A DNA stretch of 64,000 nt, taken from positions 538,663-602,662 of the forward strand of contig FREU01000002.1 of NCBI GenBank assembly GCA_900143615.1, given 5' to 3'. This DNA is from Rhodobacteraceae bacterium Alg231-30 (GTDB lineage Bacteria; Pseudomonadota; Alphaproteobacteria; Rhodobacterales; Rhodobacteraceae). Positions 41,577 to 51,034 of the stretch are shown here, piece after piece. The stretch's first letter is position 1. Each line of letters begins with the position of its first letter. The notes below the pieces were generated by a model. The model did no database searches and had not been told where the DNA came from. It saw only the letters and a list, made by a program, of their open reading frames with translations. A program made the translations under genes and the position numbers.

Positions 41577-43304
41577 TTAAAACAAGAAGTCATCCGCGGA
41601 GAAGAGTTGCCCATCACCAACATCTGCAAAGTTCACACCGTTCAGGAGAATGGTATTGGCCCCGTCGACGATTTGTGCGGTGCCGCCGATATTGGCGAGA
41701 TGATTGGCCACCAGATCGGTGAAATCTGTGATCGCGCTCACACCAGCAAGGCTGATATCCTCGCCATTATCGGCGTCAAAACCAAACACCGTGTCCTGAC
41801 CAAAGCCGTTGGCAAAGAAGAATGTGTCGTTGTCGGCACCGCCCCACAATTGGTCTAGCCCGTTGCCCCCCCAGAGTTCGTCCGAACCAGCCCCGCCATA
41901 GAGCTTGTCGAAATTGGCACCGCCATAGAGACGGTCATCGCCGGTCCCGCCAAACAGCACATCATTGTGGGTGTTGCCAAAGAGCACGTCATTGCCCCCA
42001 CCACCATTGATCACGTCATTGCCGTTGCCGCCATTGACCGTGTCTTGGCCATTCACCCCACCTTGGGCGTTGTCAAAGAACACATCGTTGCCGTTGCCAA
42101 GCAACACCTTGTCGCGCCCGTTGCCGCCGGTGATGCTATCATTGCCATCGCCGCCATCCAGCGTGTCGAACCCGTCACCACCAAACAGCTTGTCATCGCC
42201 CAGCCGTCCGCGGATCACGTCATTGCCCAGATCGCCGTAGAAGACATCATTGCCCCCTCCGCCTTCGATGGTGTCATTGCCTTGGTTGCCGTTGACTGTA
42301 TCGGAGGCATTGGCACCGGTCTGACCGTTGTCAAAGAACACATCGTTGCCGTTGCCAAGCAGCACCTTATCGCGACCGTTGCCGCCGGTGATGCTGTCAT
42401 TGCCATCGCCGCCATCCAGCGTGTCGGACCCGTCACCACCAAACAGCTTGTCATCGCCCAGCCGTCCGCGGATCACGTCATTGCCCAGATCGCCGTAGAA
42501 GACATCATTGCCCCCTCCGCCTTCGATGGTGTCATTGCCTTGGTTGCCATTCACCGTGTCCTGACCATTGGTGCCGCCCTGAGCGTTATCCTGATAGAGG
42601 TCATTTCCCGCCCCCATCGCCGCCTTATCACGACCATTTCCGCCATTCAGCGTGTCATTGCCCGCGCCGCCATACAACGAGTCAAACCCGTCGCCGCCAA
42701 GGAGAGAGTCGTCGCCTTGGCCAGCGGTTAGAGTGTCATTGCCGGCGAGACCGAGCATCGTGTCTGGCTGCTCTGTTCCAACCAAGTTGTCGCCACCGGA
42801 TGTGCCGACAATATCGGTCGGTGTGTCAAAATCAGCCCATGCAACAACCGAGAATGGAGAAAACGGTCCGGATGTTGGCGGAGTCCACCACCCGGTGGCA
42901 TTTTGTAAAAACAAATCAAACGCTTCAGGTGACGCAAAACTGGGTAAAGGGGCACCGTCCATGACGATGTAGACGTCGTCGAACCCGATCAAGTTGCCGC
43001 TGGAATCCCGAACGTGAACGGAAATGTTCAGTATAGTGGAGACCAGACCACCGCTATGGGTGACCTCACTTATCCCCATGGCCTGCTCGTTGCTGAGAAA
43101 TACGGAATCTGCCCCATAGAACATTTCATGGTCATCCAACTCGGTTCCATCCAACCCGCCATATTCGGTGATGGTAAAGCTCTGCTCGTCATCCGGAACC
43201 AGAATTGAAACAGTATCGAAATCATATGTTTGCGCGACGACACTCCAATCTGAATTGGGGCGTTGCGTCAGAATATGGGCTGAAAAGGAAAACGAAACAG
43301 GCAT
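41577..43304 (-). CDS. RTX calcium-binding protein with tandem internal repeats
   Basis: A 575-residue acidic protein. The first 175 residues form a non-repetitive beta-rich domain (SFSFSAHILTQRPNSDWSVVAQTYDFDT to SVVAWADFDTP). From about residue 180 to 495 there are many GGxGxDxLxGG nonapeptides, including two almost identical 86-residue units. The C-terminal 80 residues (FGFDADNGEDISLAGVSAITDF to SADDFLF) are the usual closing part of such proteins. AAGGAG precedes the ATG. It is expected to be secreted by a type I system and to fold on calcium. It lies between an IS3 remnant and a gene-poor gap. Confidence 0.9.
   Translation of the reverse strand: MPVSFSFSAHILTQRPNSDWSVVAQTYDFDTVSILVPDDEQSFTITEYGGLDGTELDDHEMFYGADSVFLSNEQAMGISEVTHSGGLVSTILNISVHVRDSSGNLIGFDDVYIVMDGAPLPSFASPEAFDLFLQNATGWWTPPTSGPFSPFSVVAWADFDTPTDIVGTSGGDNLVGTEQPDTMLGLAGNDTLTAGQGDDSLLGGDGFDSLYGGAGNDTLNGGNGRDKAAMGAGNDLYQDNAQGGTNGQDTVNGNQGNDTIEGGGGNDVFYGDLGNDVIRGRLGDDKLFGGDGSDTLDGGDGNDSITGGNGRDKVLLGNGNDVFFDNGQTGANASDTVNGNQGNDTIEGGGGNDVFYGDLGNDVIRGRLGDDKLFGGDGFDTLDGGDGNDSITGGNGRDKVLLGNGNDVFFDNAQGGVNGQDTVNGGNGNDVINGGGGNDVLFGNTHNDVLFGGTGDDRLYGGANFDKLYGGAGSDELWGGNGLDQLWGGADNDTFFFANGFGQDTVFGFDADNGEDISLAGVSAITDFTDLVANHLANIGGTAQIVDGANTILLNGVNFADVGDGQLFSADDFLF
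42066..42581. repeat. 258-bp near-identical tandem duplication in the RTX gene
   Basis: The sequence beginning CACATCGTTGCCGTTGCCAA at 42081 recurs at 42339, an offset of 258 bases (86 codons), with only scattered differences across the unit. The unit encodes DKVLLGNGNDVFFDN through the following nonapeptides. The reading frame is kept, so this is an in-frame expansion. Ends are approximate. Confidence 0.75.
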
Positions 43305-43952
43305 GGCTAACTCCTTTGTGGATACCCATGTATTGTTTCATGTTTACCTAAAATTTACGTTGATTTGAGTCAAAACACATAAGGCAAACAGAATGTGTCT
43401 AATGTCTTTTCACCAGCGCTACTACCTCGGAACAAAGGTCAACCGCAGAGTGCTATTACCACGCCTTTGCGATCTGCTGGCACCGGTCATGTGTCTAAAT
43501 TCAAACGTGCCGATGCGCCTCAAAATACTTCCATTGCAGATAAGCAGATGACAGGCATCGCAACGGGATGGTTCGTTTGTCATCCAACAAGAATTAAAGT
43601 GTGTTTGGCATAGGGTTTCTCAATTGAGAACCATGTTCCAGCGGACATTATTTTGCATTCCTTTGACGGCGGCGTTGATCTATCGGGGGGCGTCCATATC
43701 TGACCAAGGTGTACAACCATGCTGGCCGCCCGTGCATTGACCCAAAACTTAGGATGCGGATGTCGCCCCTGCTCTATCCCAGACACAGCAATATGCCATC
43801 TATCGGAAGAGAACATGCGCCGATTTGAGAGGGGCAAGCACACGCTTTGCGTTGTTAGCTTTCGTAAAAACAGCCAGCAGCTTAACGTTTTTTTTTGCTA
43901 ATGAGGGCAGGCTGCAAACCGTGTTTTGACAAGTAAAACAGGGTATTTTGCG
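43305..43952. other. Gap with no supported gene
   Basis: About 650 bases between the divergent RTX and acyltransferase genes. Frames at 43395-43613 (plus) and 43580-43843 (minus) are open but resemble nothing I know. The stretch contains the promoters for both flanking genes and possibly decayed mobile DNA. Confidence 0.4.
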
Positions 43953-45137
43953 ATGGCGACTGCCGATCTTCCGACTGAGAGGCATGTGTGGATTGATGCG
44001 CTGCGTCTGTTTGCCGGGCTTTCCATGGTTGGATTGCATGCAACCGCAGATGCATACGGGCAGCCTTTTCCCGACTATGATGCTACCCAGCGTATCGCAC
44101 CGATGCTGCTGCGGGCGGTCTTGTACACAGCGCGCACAGAGCTGTTCTTGATGATCTCCATTTTCCTGCTGCTTATGTCTCTGGATCGCAAGCCGCGCCC
44201 CTATGCATCCGTCATCGGTGAGCAAAGTCGCCGACTGCTCATCCCGTTTCTGTTCTGGACGGTGTTCTATGCCTTCTACGGTCTGATAAAGGCAAATGCG
44301 CTTGGCTATCTTCAGGCAGAATTGGCGCGTTTGACCTCTCTGTCTGACTGGATCGCTTTTCTCCTGCTGGGGCAGGTCAAATACCACATGCATTTCATTC
44401 CCACCTTGTTCGCGCTGGTCCTGTTTTACCCGATGTTTTTATGCGCCAAACGCGCACCGGTTTTTGGTGGCGTCGTGCTGATTTGTCTTTTGATGAAACA
44501 ACATCTGGACGCCTACATTTATGCTAATTTCTGGGGGACCGAGGCGCTTGCCTATTTGGTGCGCGCCGTCAAAGTCCTAAGTTATTGTGGCTATGGGCTG
44601 GCGGCAGGCGCGGTTTTGGGACTTTGGCAGCGCCATCGTGATGACGCACGTGACATCTGGCTCCCCCCGCTCCTGCTTGTGGCGGGACTGTTGTTCATTT
44701 TCAAACTGATATCGATTGAAACCGTGATTGTGACAGGTGCTTGGAATTTCACCTATTCCCCGGGCTACTGGGCGGATTTCCTGATGCCTCTGCTACTTCT
44801 GATAATTTGCGCCAGCTTGTGGCAGTCAAACTGGCCCCAGAAAATCTCTGACATGGCGCCGTATTCATTCGGGATTTACCTGTGCCATCCGATCTTTCTC
44901 GATTTGGTCGAAATTCTGTTGGCGGGCCGCGCTCTGGCACCGATGACACAAGTCCTCATTGAGCTGGCGACGGTTGTCCCCCTCACAGCGATGTTTGTGG
45001 TGGCCGTTTCGCGAATGCCCGCCTTTGCCTGGAGCATCGGCCTTGGTCCATTGCCCAAAACCCCACACTGGCAAGGCACTCTTTTGGGGCGAAAATCGGG
45101 TTCGCGCCTGCCCCAGCCCAAGCGAAACCAGAAGTAA
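43953..45137 (+). CDS. Membrane acyltransferase (Acyl_transf_3 family)
   Basis: A 394-residue polytopic protein with about ten membrane helices. It begins RHVWIDALRLFAGLSMVGLHATADAYG, the family opening with its conserved Asp and the His of the putative catalytic site, and has RTELFLMISIFLLLMSL and RRLLIPFLFWTVFY. Members transfer acyl groups to cell-surface sugars in the inner membrane. ATG 43953 is chosen over TTG 43926 because AGGGT precedes it and the family N-terminus follows. A secreted hypothetical protein follows 9 bases later and is probably co-transcribed. Confidence 0.82.
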   Translation: MATADLPTERHVWIDALRLFAGLSMVGLHATADAYGQPFPDYDATQRIAPMLLRAVLYTARTELFLMISIFLLLMSLDRKPRPYASVIGEQSRRLLIPFLFWTVFYAFYGLIKANALGYLQAELARLTSLSDWIAFLLLGQVKYHMHFIPTLFALVLFYPMFLCAKRAPVFGGVVLICLLMKQHLDAYIYANFWGTEALAYLVRAVKVLSYCGYGLAAGAVLGLWQRHRDDARDIWLPPLLLVAGLLFIFKLISIETVIVTGAWNFTYSPGYWADFLMPLLLLIICASLWQSNWPQKISDMAPYSFGIYLCHPIFLDLVEILLAGRALAPMTQVLIELATVVPLTAMFVVAVSRMPAFAWSIGLGPLPKTPHWQGTLLGRKSGSRLPQPKRNQK

Positions 45138-45146
45138 GGAGAGATC

Positions 45147-45908
45147 ATGAAGCGTATTTTGACGATTTTGGGCGTGTCTGTGTGGAGCTTGACAGGTACG
45201 ACAACCGCACACGCAAACGACAAGTTCTGGGTTCTGTGGGAAAGGATCAGCCACATCGGACAAAACTGTCCGAGCGGCGCGGGATGTCTGGAAAAGCGCA
45301 CCTATGCCAGCCGCCCGCTTGATATGCCGGACAATGAGATAATCTATCGCATGTTTGGCGCCACCTCCGGACACAAATCCGGCGCGACCTTTCCTGCCGA
45401 ACATCCTGATGCTCCGCGTATCTGCAATAGCAATTTCGCGGAGCTCTCGCTTGGGTTTCAACCCGAAGCGCTGCCGCGGTCGATCAAGATCGAGGCTCTT
45501 CGCGGCATCGACACCGTGTTTGTCGACATTCGCAACCTCAAGAGCCCTCCGGGATTTGAAGAGAACTTTGGCGAGAAAACCCATCATGAATTTGTCCGGA
45601 TTCTAGAGCGTGGCGGCATCAAAGTTGTCACCGAAGAAGAATTGTCTGCCGTTCCCGGACATCCGAAATTGGCGGTGTTCTTTTCGTTTACCGATCCGGA
45701 CGGGACCTGTGATTACGAATATTCTGTCTTTGCCAGCCTGTCACAGGATGTTCTGCTGTCGCGGGATCTAAGGATCAAAATCGAAGCAGGGGTTTGGGCC
45801 TTTTCAACAGGCTCTAACAGCGCCGATCATTTCGGTGATGAAGGCGATGCGATCTTACGTGTTGCGGATGGGTTGGTGCGCGATCATCGAAAGGTGAACA
45901 GCCGCTGA
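45147..45908 (+). CDS. Secreted hypothetical protein
   Basis: A 253-residue protein with a signal peptide ending near TTTAHA. The mature part has paired cysteines (NCPSGAGCLEKRTY, RICNSNF, GTCDYEY) and a C-terminal helical stretch. TAAGGAGA precedes the ATG. It follows the acyltransferase by 9 bases and may act in the same periplasmic process. I recognise no family. Confidence 0.65.
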   Translation: MKRILTILGVSVWSLTGTTTAHANDKFWVLWERISHIGQNCPSGAGCLEKRTYASRPLDMPDNEIIYRMFGATSGHKSGATFPAEHPDAPRICNSNFAELSLGFQPEALPRSIKIEALRGIDTVFVDIRNLKSPPGFEENFGEKTHHEFVRILERGGIKVVTEEELSAVPGHPKLAVFFSFTDPDGTCDYEYSVFASLSQDVLLSRDLRIKIEAGVWAFSTGSNSADHFGDEGDAILRVADGLVRDHRKVNSR

Positions 45909-46053
45909 GCGCCTGACCGCATCAGACCCATAGTACGGCGGTGCCCTCGCTCAAACGGTGCAAGTGTTCCGCGCGCGCCTTGCAGACGCGCTTAGTTTCA
46001 AAGGCGCCTCAGCACGCCTTCAAGTCATCGCCTGCCTTCTAGAGCCGCTAAGC

Positions 46054-46236
46054 TCACGCCAATACGCGTGCCTCATCCTCTAACAGCACCGGAATGCCAT
46101 TGCGGATCGGAAAGGCCAGATTGGCGGATTTGGACACCAATTCCTGCTTATCGGCATCATATTCCAGCGTTGTCCGTGTCAGCGGGCACACCAGCGCCTC
46201 TAGCATCCGGCGATCTATCACGGGGGCATTGCTCAT
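46054..46236 (-). CDS. Trm112 family protein
   Basis: A 60-residue protein of the Trm112/YcaR type: [50 protein letters not shown]. The length is typical. Only one of the Cys pairs of zinc-binding members remains (VCPLT). Eukaryotic Trm112 activates methyltransferases; the bacterial role is unclear. Its ATG overlaps the LON-domain gene stop by four bases. Confidence 0.88.
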   Translation of the reverse strand: MSNAPVIDRRMLEALVCPLTRTTLEYDADKQELVSKSANLAFPIRNGIPVLLEDEARVLA

Positions 46237-46877
46237 TGCATCAAGTCCTCTCCAGCGCCGCCGCGCAGCGCGAATTCTATCAAAGTCACCAGCGTTTCGC
46301 GCCGGGTTGCCAGCGATGGGGCCTCAAGCAGCGCCTGTTTGTCCTCGGCACTGAAATCCAAAAGCATCGCCAGCGAGTTGAGCAACAGCTCATCTTCCGC
46401 GTCTTTTAGCGTTTCCCAATCTGTGCTCAACCCAAGTGTCTCAAAATATCGCTGCAACAGCGACATAAACGCACCGCGGTCAAAATCTGTGTCATGCTCT
46501 GCAGCCCCAAGATCGCGCGCAAACCCGTCCCAGCTAACCTTGCAGCGTCGATACGGCGTAAAGCCCTCAACCTCGCTCAGCACCCGAAACCGCGAGATGC
46601 CGGTCAGGGTGATCATATACCGATTGTCTTCAGTTTCCGAAAACTGCGTCACGCGCCCAACACAGCCAATCAGCTGCAATCCCGGCCCTTCACGGCCCGG
46701 AACCTCATTGGGCTGCACCATGCCAATCAACCGCCCATCGGTTTTTAAAACGTCATCCAGCATCGCCAGATACCGCGGCTCAAAGAGCTGCAGCGGCATG
46801 CGCGAGCGTGGCAACAGCAGCGCCCCCGACAAAGGGAACACCGCCAATACATCCGGTAGGTCAGCTGCCTTGATCAT
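46233..46877 (-). CDS. LON peptidase substrate-binding-domain protein
   Basis: A 214-residue protein with only the N-terminal LON domain: [86 protein letters not shown], and a helical tail. There is no ATPase or protease domain. Function is unknown. The order thioredoxin-LON-Trm112 on one strand is common in Rhodobacteraceae as I recall. Confidence 0.9.
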   Translation of the reverse strand: MIKAADLPDVLAVFPLSGALLLPRSRMPLQLFEPRYLAMLDDVLKTDGRLIGMVQPNEVPGREGPGLQLIGCVGRVTQFSETEDNRYMITLTGISRFRVLSEVEGFTPYRRCKVSWDGFARDLGAAEHDTDFDRGAFMSLLQRYFETLGLSTDWETLKDAEDELLLNSLAMLLDFSAEDKQALLEAPSLATRRETLVTLIEFALRGGAGEDLMQ

Positions 46878-46903
46878 AGCTTAGCCTAGCGCAGAACGTG
46901 CAT

Positions 46904-47824
46904 TCAGGCAAAGATCATCGAGCTGAGCTTGCGCCGCCCGTTTAACACCACAGGATCATTGGGTTTGAGCGCTTCAAAAACGGTAAACAGTTGCGCCTTG
47001 GCCGCCCCGTCATTCCACTCGCGGTCCCTCCGGAACAACTCCAACAATTCATTCACGGCCGCCTCGACCTCATCCGCCGCATGCAACGCCTGCGCCAGAT
47101 CCAGACGTGCCTGATGGTTGTCAGGGTCTGCTTCAACCTGCGCACGCAGCTCCGCAACCGGCCCGGCGTTTTCCGCCTGCCGCGCCAGCGCAAGCTGTGC
47201 ATGCGCTGCTTCCACTTCTGGAGCGTCAGCAAAAGCTGCCGGCGCGCCATTCAGCACCGCCTCGGCCTGATCCAATGCGCCCATGGCAATATTGGCCCGC
47301 GCCAATCCGGCAAAGGCCGCGATATTGTCGGTATCCTGCTCAAGGATCGCGGCAAACGTCTCGCCCGCGTCCATCGCGTGACCTTCTACCAGCATTTCTT
47401 CTGCCGCGGCCAGCGCCTCCTCCAGACCTCCCTCCGGCATCTCACCGCCCGAAGTCTCAACAACCTTGGCGACAAACGCCTCGATTTCACTGGCTGGTAG
47501 CGCCCCCTGAAAGCCATCCACAGGCTGGCCCTGCCAGAACGCATAGACCGTCGGGATCGACTGTACCCGTAGTTGACCAGCAATGCCTTGGTTCTCATCC
47601 ACGTTGACCTTGGCCATCGTGACCGCCCCACCGGCCGCCGTGACCGCTGCTTCCAGCGCAGGCCCCAGCGTTTTACATGGGCCACACCACGGTGCCCAGA
47701 AATCGACAATCACAGGCGTCGTCATCGAGGCATCCACCACCTCGGCCATAAATGTGGCTTCGCTCACGTCCTTGATCAAATCTGTGGCGGGGGCTGCTGC
47801 TGCGCCCTGTCCCAACTCAAGCAT
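46904..47824 (-). CDS. Thioredoxin-domain co-chaperone (CnoX/YbbN-like)
   Basis: A 306-residue protein. The N-terminal thioredoxin fold contains WCGPC at residues 46-50 (DFWAPWCGPCKTLGPAL), then MAKVNVDENQGIAGQLRVQSIPTVYAFWQGQPVDGFQGALP. The second half is a tetratricopeptide-like region (about 130-300). Unlike E. coli CnoX, it keeps both active-site Cys. It is expected to act in the cytoplasm with chaperones under oxidative stress. It is 27 bases upstream of the LON gene. Confidence 0.92.
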   Translation of the reverse strand: MLELGQGAAAAPATDLIKDVSEATFMAEVVDASMTTPVIVDFWAPWCGPCKTLGPALEAAVTAAGGAVTMAKVNVDENQGIAGQLRVQSIPTVYAFWQGQPVDGFQGALPASEIEAFVAKVVETSGGEMPEGGLEEALAAAEEMLVEGHAMDAGETFAAILEQDTDNIAAFAGLARANIAMGALDQAEAVLNGAPAAFADAPEVEAAHAQLALARQAENAGPVAELRAQVEADPDNHQARLDLAQALHAADEVEAAVNELLELFRRDREWNDGAAKAQLFTVFEALKPNDPVVLNGRRKLSSMIFA

Positions 47825-47914
47825 CTGTGTATTCCTTCACCAAACTTGGCTTCTATATGACGATCTTCGCGCCGGTTTCAAAGCGCATTCCGCGCCCGCC
47901 CCCCCGCGTCACCT

Positions 47915-48703
47915 TCAAATATCAAACGTTGCAAACACCGGCGCATGATCACTTGGCTTTTCCCAGCCCCGCGCCGCGCGCATCACCCGACTGGAATGCG
48001 CCGCGTTTGAAATGTCCGGCGTGGCCCAGACGTGATCCAACCGCCGCCCTTTGTCGGCGACGTCCCAATCGCGCGCCCGATAAGACCACCAGCTATACAG
48101 CTGCCCCTCGGGAATGTCAGCTCGGGTCACATCTACCCAGTCACCCGCCTCCTGAGTCTCTGCCAGCTTTTCCACCTCAATTGGCGTGTGGCTCACGACC
48201 TTCAAGAGCTTCTTGTGATCCCACACATCATCTTCGCGCGGTGCGATATTCAAATCCCCGACGAGGATTGATTTCTGAGGTTTTTCACGCCGGAACCAAT
48301 CCCGCATGTCCGCCAGATAATCCAGCTTCTGACCAAATTTCTCGTTCTTCTCGCGATCCGGCACATCTCCACCCGCAGGCACATAGAAGTTCTGCACCGT
48401 CACACCGTTCTCAAGTTTGCCCGCAATATGACGGGCATGGCCGAGATCGGCAAAATCCTCCGCCGCCGCTTCCACCATCGGGATCTTGGAGAGGATCGCC
48501 ACTCCGTTATAGCCCTTCTGCCCACGCGCCACCATGTGTGTGTAGCCAAGTGCTGCAAAGCCTTCGGTTGGAATTTTGTCGACCGGGCTCTTACACTCTT
48601 GCAGACACAGGACATCGGGCGCCTCTTCCTGCAATAGCTTCAAGACAATCGGCTCGCGCAGCCGCACCGAGTTGATATTCCAAGTGGCAAGTGTGAACGA
48701 CAT
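47915..48703 (-). CDS. xthA: Exodeoxyribonuclease III
   Basis: A 262-residue Mg-dependent AP endonuclease/exonuclease. It starts SFTLATWNINSVRLREPIVLKLLQEEAPDVLCLQECKSP (Asn and Glu metal ligands) and has GYNGVAILSK, VLVGDLNIAPREDDVWD, YSWWSYRARDWDVADKGRRLDHVWATP and DHAPVFATFDI. ATG 48703 is chosen for its GGAGG ribosome site; the frame extends upstream to 48760 with implausible sequence. It repairs abasic and oxidised DNA sites. Confidence 0.95.
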   Translation of the reverse strand: MSFTLATWNINSVRLREPIVLKLLQEEAPDVLCLQECKSPVDKIPTEGFAALGYTHMVARGQKGYNGVAILSKIPMVEAAAEDFADLGHARHIAGKLENGVTVQNFYVPAGGDVPDREKNEKFGQKLDYLADMRDWFRREKPQKSILVGDLNIAPREDDVWDHKKLLKVVSHTPIEVEKLAETQEAGDWVDVTRADIPEGQLYSWWSYRARDWDVADKGRRLDHVWATPDISNAAHSSRVMRAARGWEKPSDHAPVFATFDI

Positions 48704-48843
48704 AAGGTCCTCCTGCGGACAAAATCTGTTGCCAAAACCTAACCACCAAACACACAACATACCATCCCCATAGGCGCACCCAGTTTAGGCTTTTTGGTGC
48801 AGCTAAATACCTCGGGGTGAATTGGCCGTCAGGCCAAGAGGGG

Positions 48844-48865
48844 CTGGCCCCTAAAATTGGGCCAG
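48844..48865. repeat. 7-bp inverted repeat upstream of xthA
   Basis: CTGGCCC and GGGCCAG separated by eight bases. It adjoins the terminator-like hairpin at 48886 and may be part of the same termination region. Confidence 0.4.
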
Positions 48866-48885
48866 GCAAATAATTGGACCATGCC

Positions 48886-48912
48886 AAAAAAAACCCGGGT
48901 ACAAGACCCGGG
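48886..48912 (-). terminator. Rho-independent terminator, minus strand
   Basis: A 7-bp stem (48894-48900 with 48906-48912, loop ACAAG) is followed on the minus strand by eight Ts. It lies 173 bases past the response-regulator stop, which leaves room for a long 3' UTR or a small RNA. Confidence 0.85.
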
Positions 48913-49084
48913 CTAGTCCAACAGGGAGGTACATGTCTATAACCCGGGCATGCACGGTATCTCGTGTCTGGCCAAACCAGACTCCAGGCCAGCATACTGT
49001 CGCCAACCTTAATTATTTATAACAAACTCTGGCGTGCGGCGCCACTCAGGCACCGGCAACTTCCCGCTGACTGCAGCAAACCCG

Positions 49085-49771
49085 TCACGCAACCAAACGA
49101 TAGCCACCGCTCTCGGTGATCAACAGGCGCGCATTAGAGGGATCTGGCTCAATCTTCTGGCGCAGGCGATAGATGTGAGTTTCCAGCGTGTGGGTTGTCA
49201 CCCCCGCATTATAGCCCCAAACCTCATGCAACAACACATCGCGTGCCACCACTCCGTCGGTAGAGCGGTACAAGAACTTGAGAATATTGGTCTCTTTCTC
49301 GGTCAGCCGGATTTTGCGCTCATCCTCGGTCAAAAGCATCTTCATGGATGGCTTAAAGGTATAAGGCCCCATCTGGAACACCGCATCCTCGGACTGCTCG
49401 TGTTGGCGCAATTGCGCACGAATACGTGCCAGCAGCACTGGGAATTTGAACGGCTTGGTGACGTAGTCATTTGCGCCAGAATCCAAACCCAGAATTGTAT
49501 CCGCGTCGCTGTCATGTCCAGTCAGCATCAAGATCGGGCTTTTCACGCCCTGCTTGCGCATCAGACGACACAGTTCGCGGCCATCTGTATCGGGCAGACC
49601 CACATCCAGAATAATCATGTCAAAAAGGCCCTCTTTGACACGCGCCATGGCCTCCGAGCCATTACCCGCCTCAAACACGTCAAAATCCTCGGTCATGATC
49701 AACTGTTCGGACAAAGCCTCACGTAGGTCTTCATCGTCATCCACCAAGAGAATCTTTTTTAGTTGTGCCAT
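49085..49771 (-). CDS. OmpR-family response regulator (possibly CenR)
   Basis: A 228-residue two-component regulator. The receiver domain has Asp11-Asp12-Asp13, phosphoacceptor Asp56 (ILDVGLP), Thr84 and Lys106 (TKPF). The winged-helix DNA-binding domain is complete (RLTEKETNILKFLYRSTDGVVARDVLLHEVWGYN, THTLETHIYRLRQKIE, GGYRLVA). No histidine kinase is adjacent. An orphan regulator of this form in Rhodobacter resembles CenR, an envelope regulator; that identity is from memory and uncertain. A long untranslated tail follows. Confidence 0.88.
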   Translation of the reverse strand: MAQLKKILLVDDDEDLREALSEQLIMTEDFDVFEAGNGSEAMARVKEGLFDMIILDVGLPDTDGRELCRLMRKQGVKSPILMLTGHDSDADTILGLDSGANDYVTKPFKFPVLLARIRAQLRQHEQSEDAVFQMGPYTFKPSMKMLLTEDERKIRLTEKETNILKFLYRSTDGVVARDVLLHEVWGYNAGVTTHTLETHIYRLRQKIEPDPSNARLLITESGGYRLVA

Positions 49772-49942
49772 GTGGGCCTCCTTGCTTCGACTGTTGTGAC
49801 TGATGTGGCGTCACATCACAGCTTCGACAAGAAATGCTGCAACCGCCTCACGCCCTCGTGTTCCAGCGCTGGTAAATGTTTCATATTCCTGCCATCAGAG
49901 GTACATCAGAGCCGACAACCAACCGCCAAAATCGGGTTTAGT

Positions 49943-51034
49943 ATGACTTTCGCCCCGGACATCATTGAACGTCTCGCCCGCGCGCGCGCAGATTTGCGCA
50001 TGGGGGTGCCCATTGTGCTGACCGGCGATGCACAGGCGCTTTTGGTGTTTGCCGCCGAAACTCTCAGCGCGCCGCGCCTCCATGATCTACGCCAACTTGA
50101 TGGCCACCCTATTCTTGCCATCACAGCGCGCCGCGCAGAAACACTCAAGGCACGCGCCTATGACGGCGATTTGGCCCGCGTCACCCTGCCTCAAGATGCC
50201 GATTTGGCATGGGTGCACAGCATCGCCAGCCCTGATGACGATCTGCGCACACCGATGAAGGGTCCATTGACCACCGAACGCGACGGCCCTGCGGATCTGC
50301 ATCGCACCGCCATCAAACTCGCCAAAACAGCCCAGCTTCTGCCCGCAGCCCTGACATTGCCGCTGCAGAACGCGGCGCGTTTTGTCTTGGATCATGGGCT
50401 GACCAGCTTGCCTGCCGAGATTGCCACCCCTCACCTTAACGCCACCAGCCCGCTGCACCCGGTTGTGCACGCCCGCCTGCCGATGGCCGCCGCCGAGGCA
50501 GGACGGCTGCACATCTTTCGCCCCGAAGACGGCGGCGAAGAACACTACGCCATCGAAATCGGCCGCCCTGCGCGCGACAAGCCCGTGCTCGCACGTCTGC
50601 ACTCGGCCTGCTTTACCGGCGATGTACTTGGCTCTCTGAAATGCGACTGCGGCCCGCAACTGCACGCGGCCCTCACCCAAATGGGCCATCAAGGCAGCGG
50701 CGTGCTGCTGTATCTCAACCAAGAAGGGCGCGGCATTGGCCTCGCCAATAAAATGCGCGCCTACTCGCTTCAGGACCAAGGCTTTGACACTGTACAAGCC
50801 AACCACCGCCTCGGTTTTGAAGATGATGAGCGGGACTTCCGCATCGGCGCCAAAATCCTTCAGGAGATGGGCTTCTCCTCGGTGCGCCTTCTGACCAACA
50901 ATCCCCGCAAAATCGAGATGATGCAAAATACCGGCATCGCTGTCGCAGAGCGCGTGCCGCTCAAAGTGGGTGAAAACGCCTTTAACAGCGCCTATCTGGC
51001 CACCAAAGCCAGCAAATCCGGCCACCTTCTGTGA
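49943..51034 (+). CDS. ribA: GTP cyclohydrolase II
   Basis: A 363-residue enzyme for the first step of riboflavin synthesis. The C-terminal half is the RibA domain: ARLHSACFTGDVLGSLKCDCGPQL (the three zinc Cys), LLYLNQEGRGIGLANKMRAYSLQDQGFDTVQANHRLGFEDDERDF and RLLTNNPRKIEMMQNTGIAVAERVPL. The N-terminal 170 residues (from IIERLARARADLRMGVPIVL) are a divergent region found in many Rhodobacteraceae RibA proteins in place of an active DHBP synthase. ATG 49943 is chosen; the frame upstream to 49763 is not supported. GTG of the next gene overlaps its stop. Confidence 0.93.
   Translation: MTFAPDIIERLARARADLRMGVPIVLTGDAQALLVFAAETLSAPRLHDLRQLDGHPILAITARRAETLKARAYDGDLARVTLPQDADLAWVHSIASPDDDLRTPMKGPLTTERDGPADLHRTAIKLAKTAQLLPAALTLPLQNAARFVLDHGLTSLPAEIATPHLNATSPLHPVVHARLPMAAAEAGRLHIFRPEDGGEEHYAIEIGRPARDKPVLARLHSACFTGDVLGSLKCDCGPQLHAALTQMGHQGSGVLLYLNQEGRGIGLANKMRAYSLQDQGFDTVQANHRLGFEDDERDFRIGAKILQEMGFSSVRLLTNNPRKIEMMQNTGIAVAERVPLKVGENAFNSAYLATKASKSGHLL

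Noticed and set aside
41967-42731. 254-codon plus-strand frame opposite the second RTX gene
   Set aside because: Antisense shadow of RTX nonapeptide repeats; its own translation is a repetitive Val/Ile/Ala pattern without a fold or start signal.
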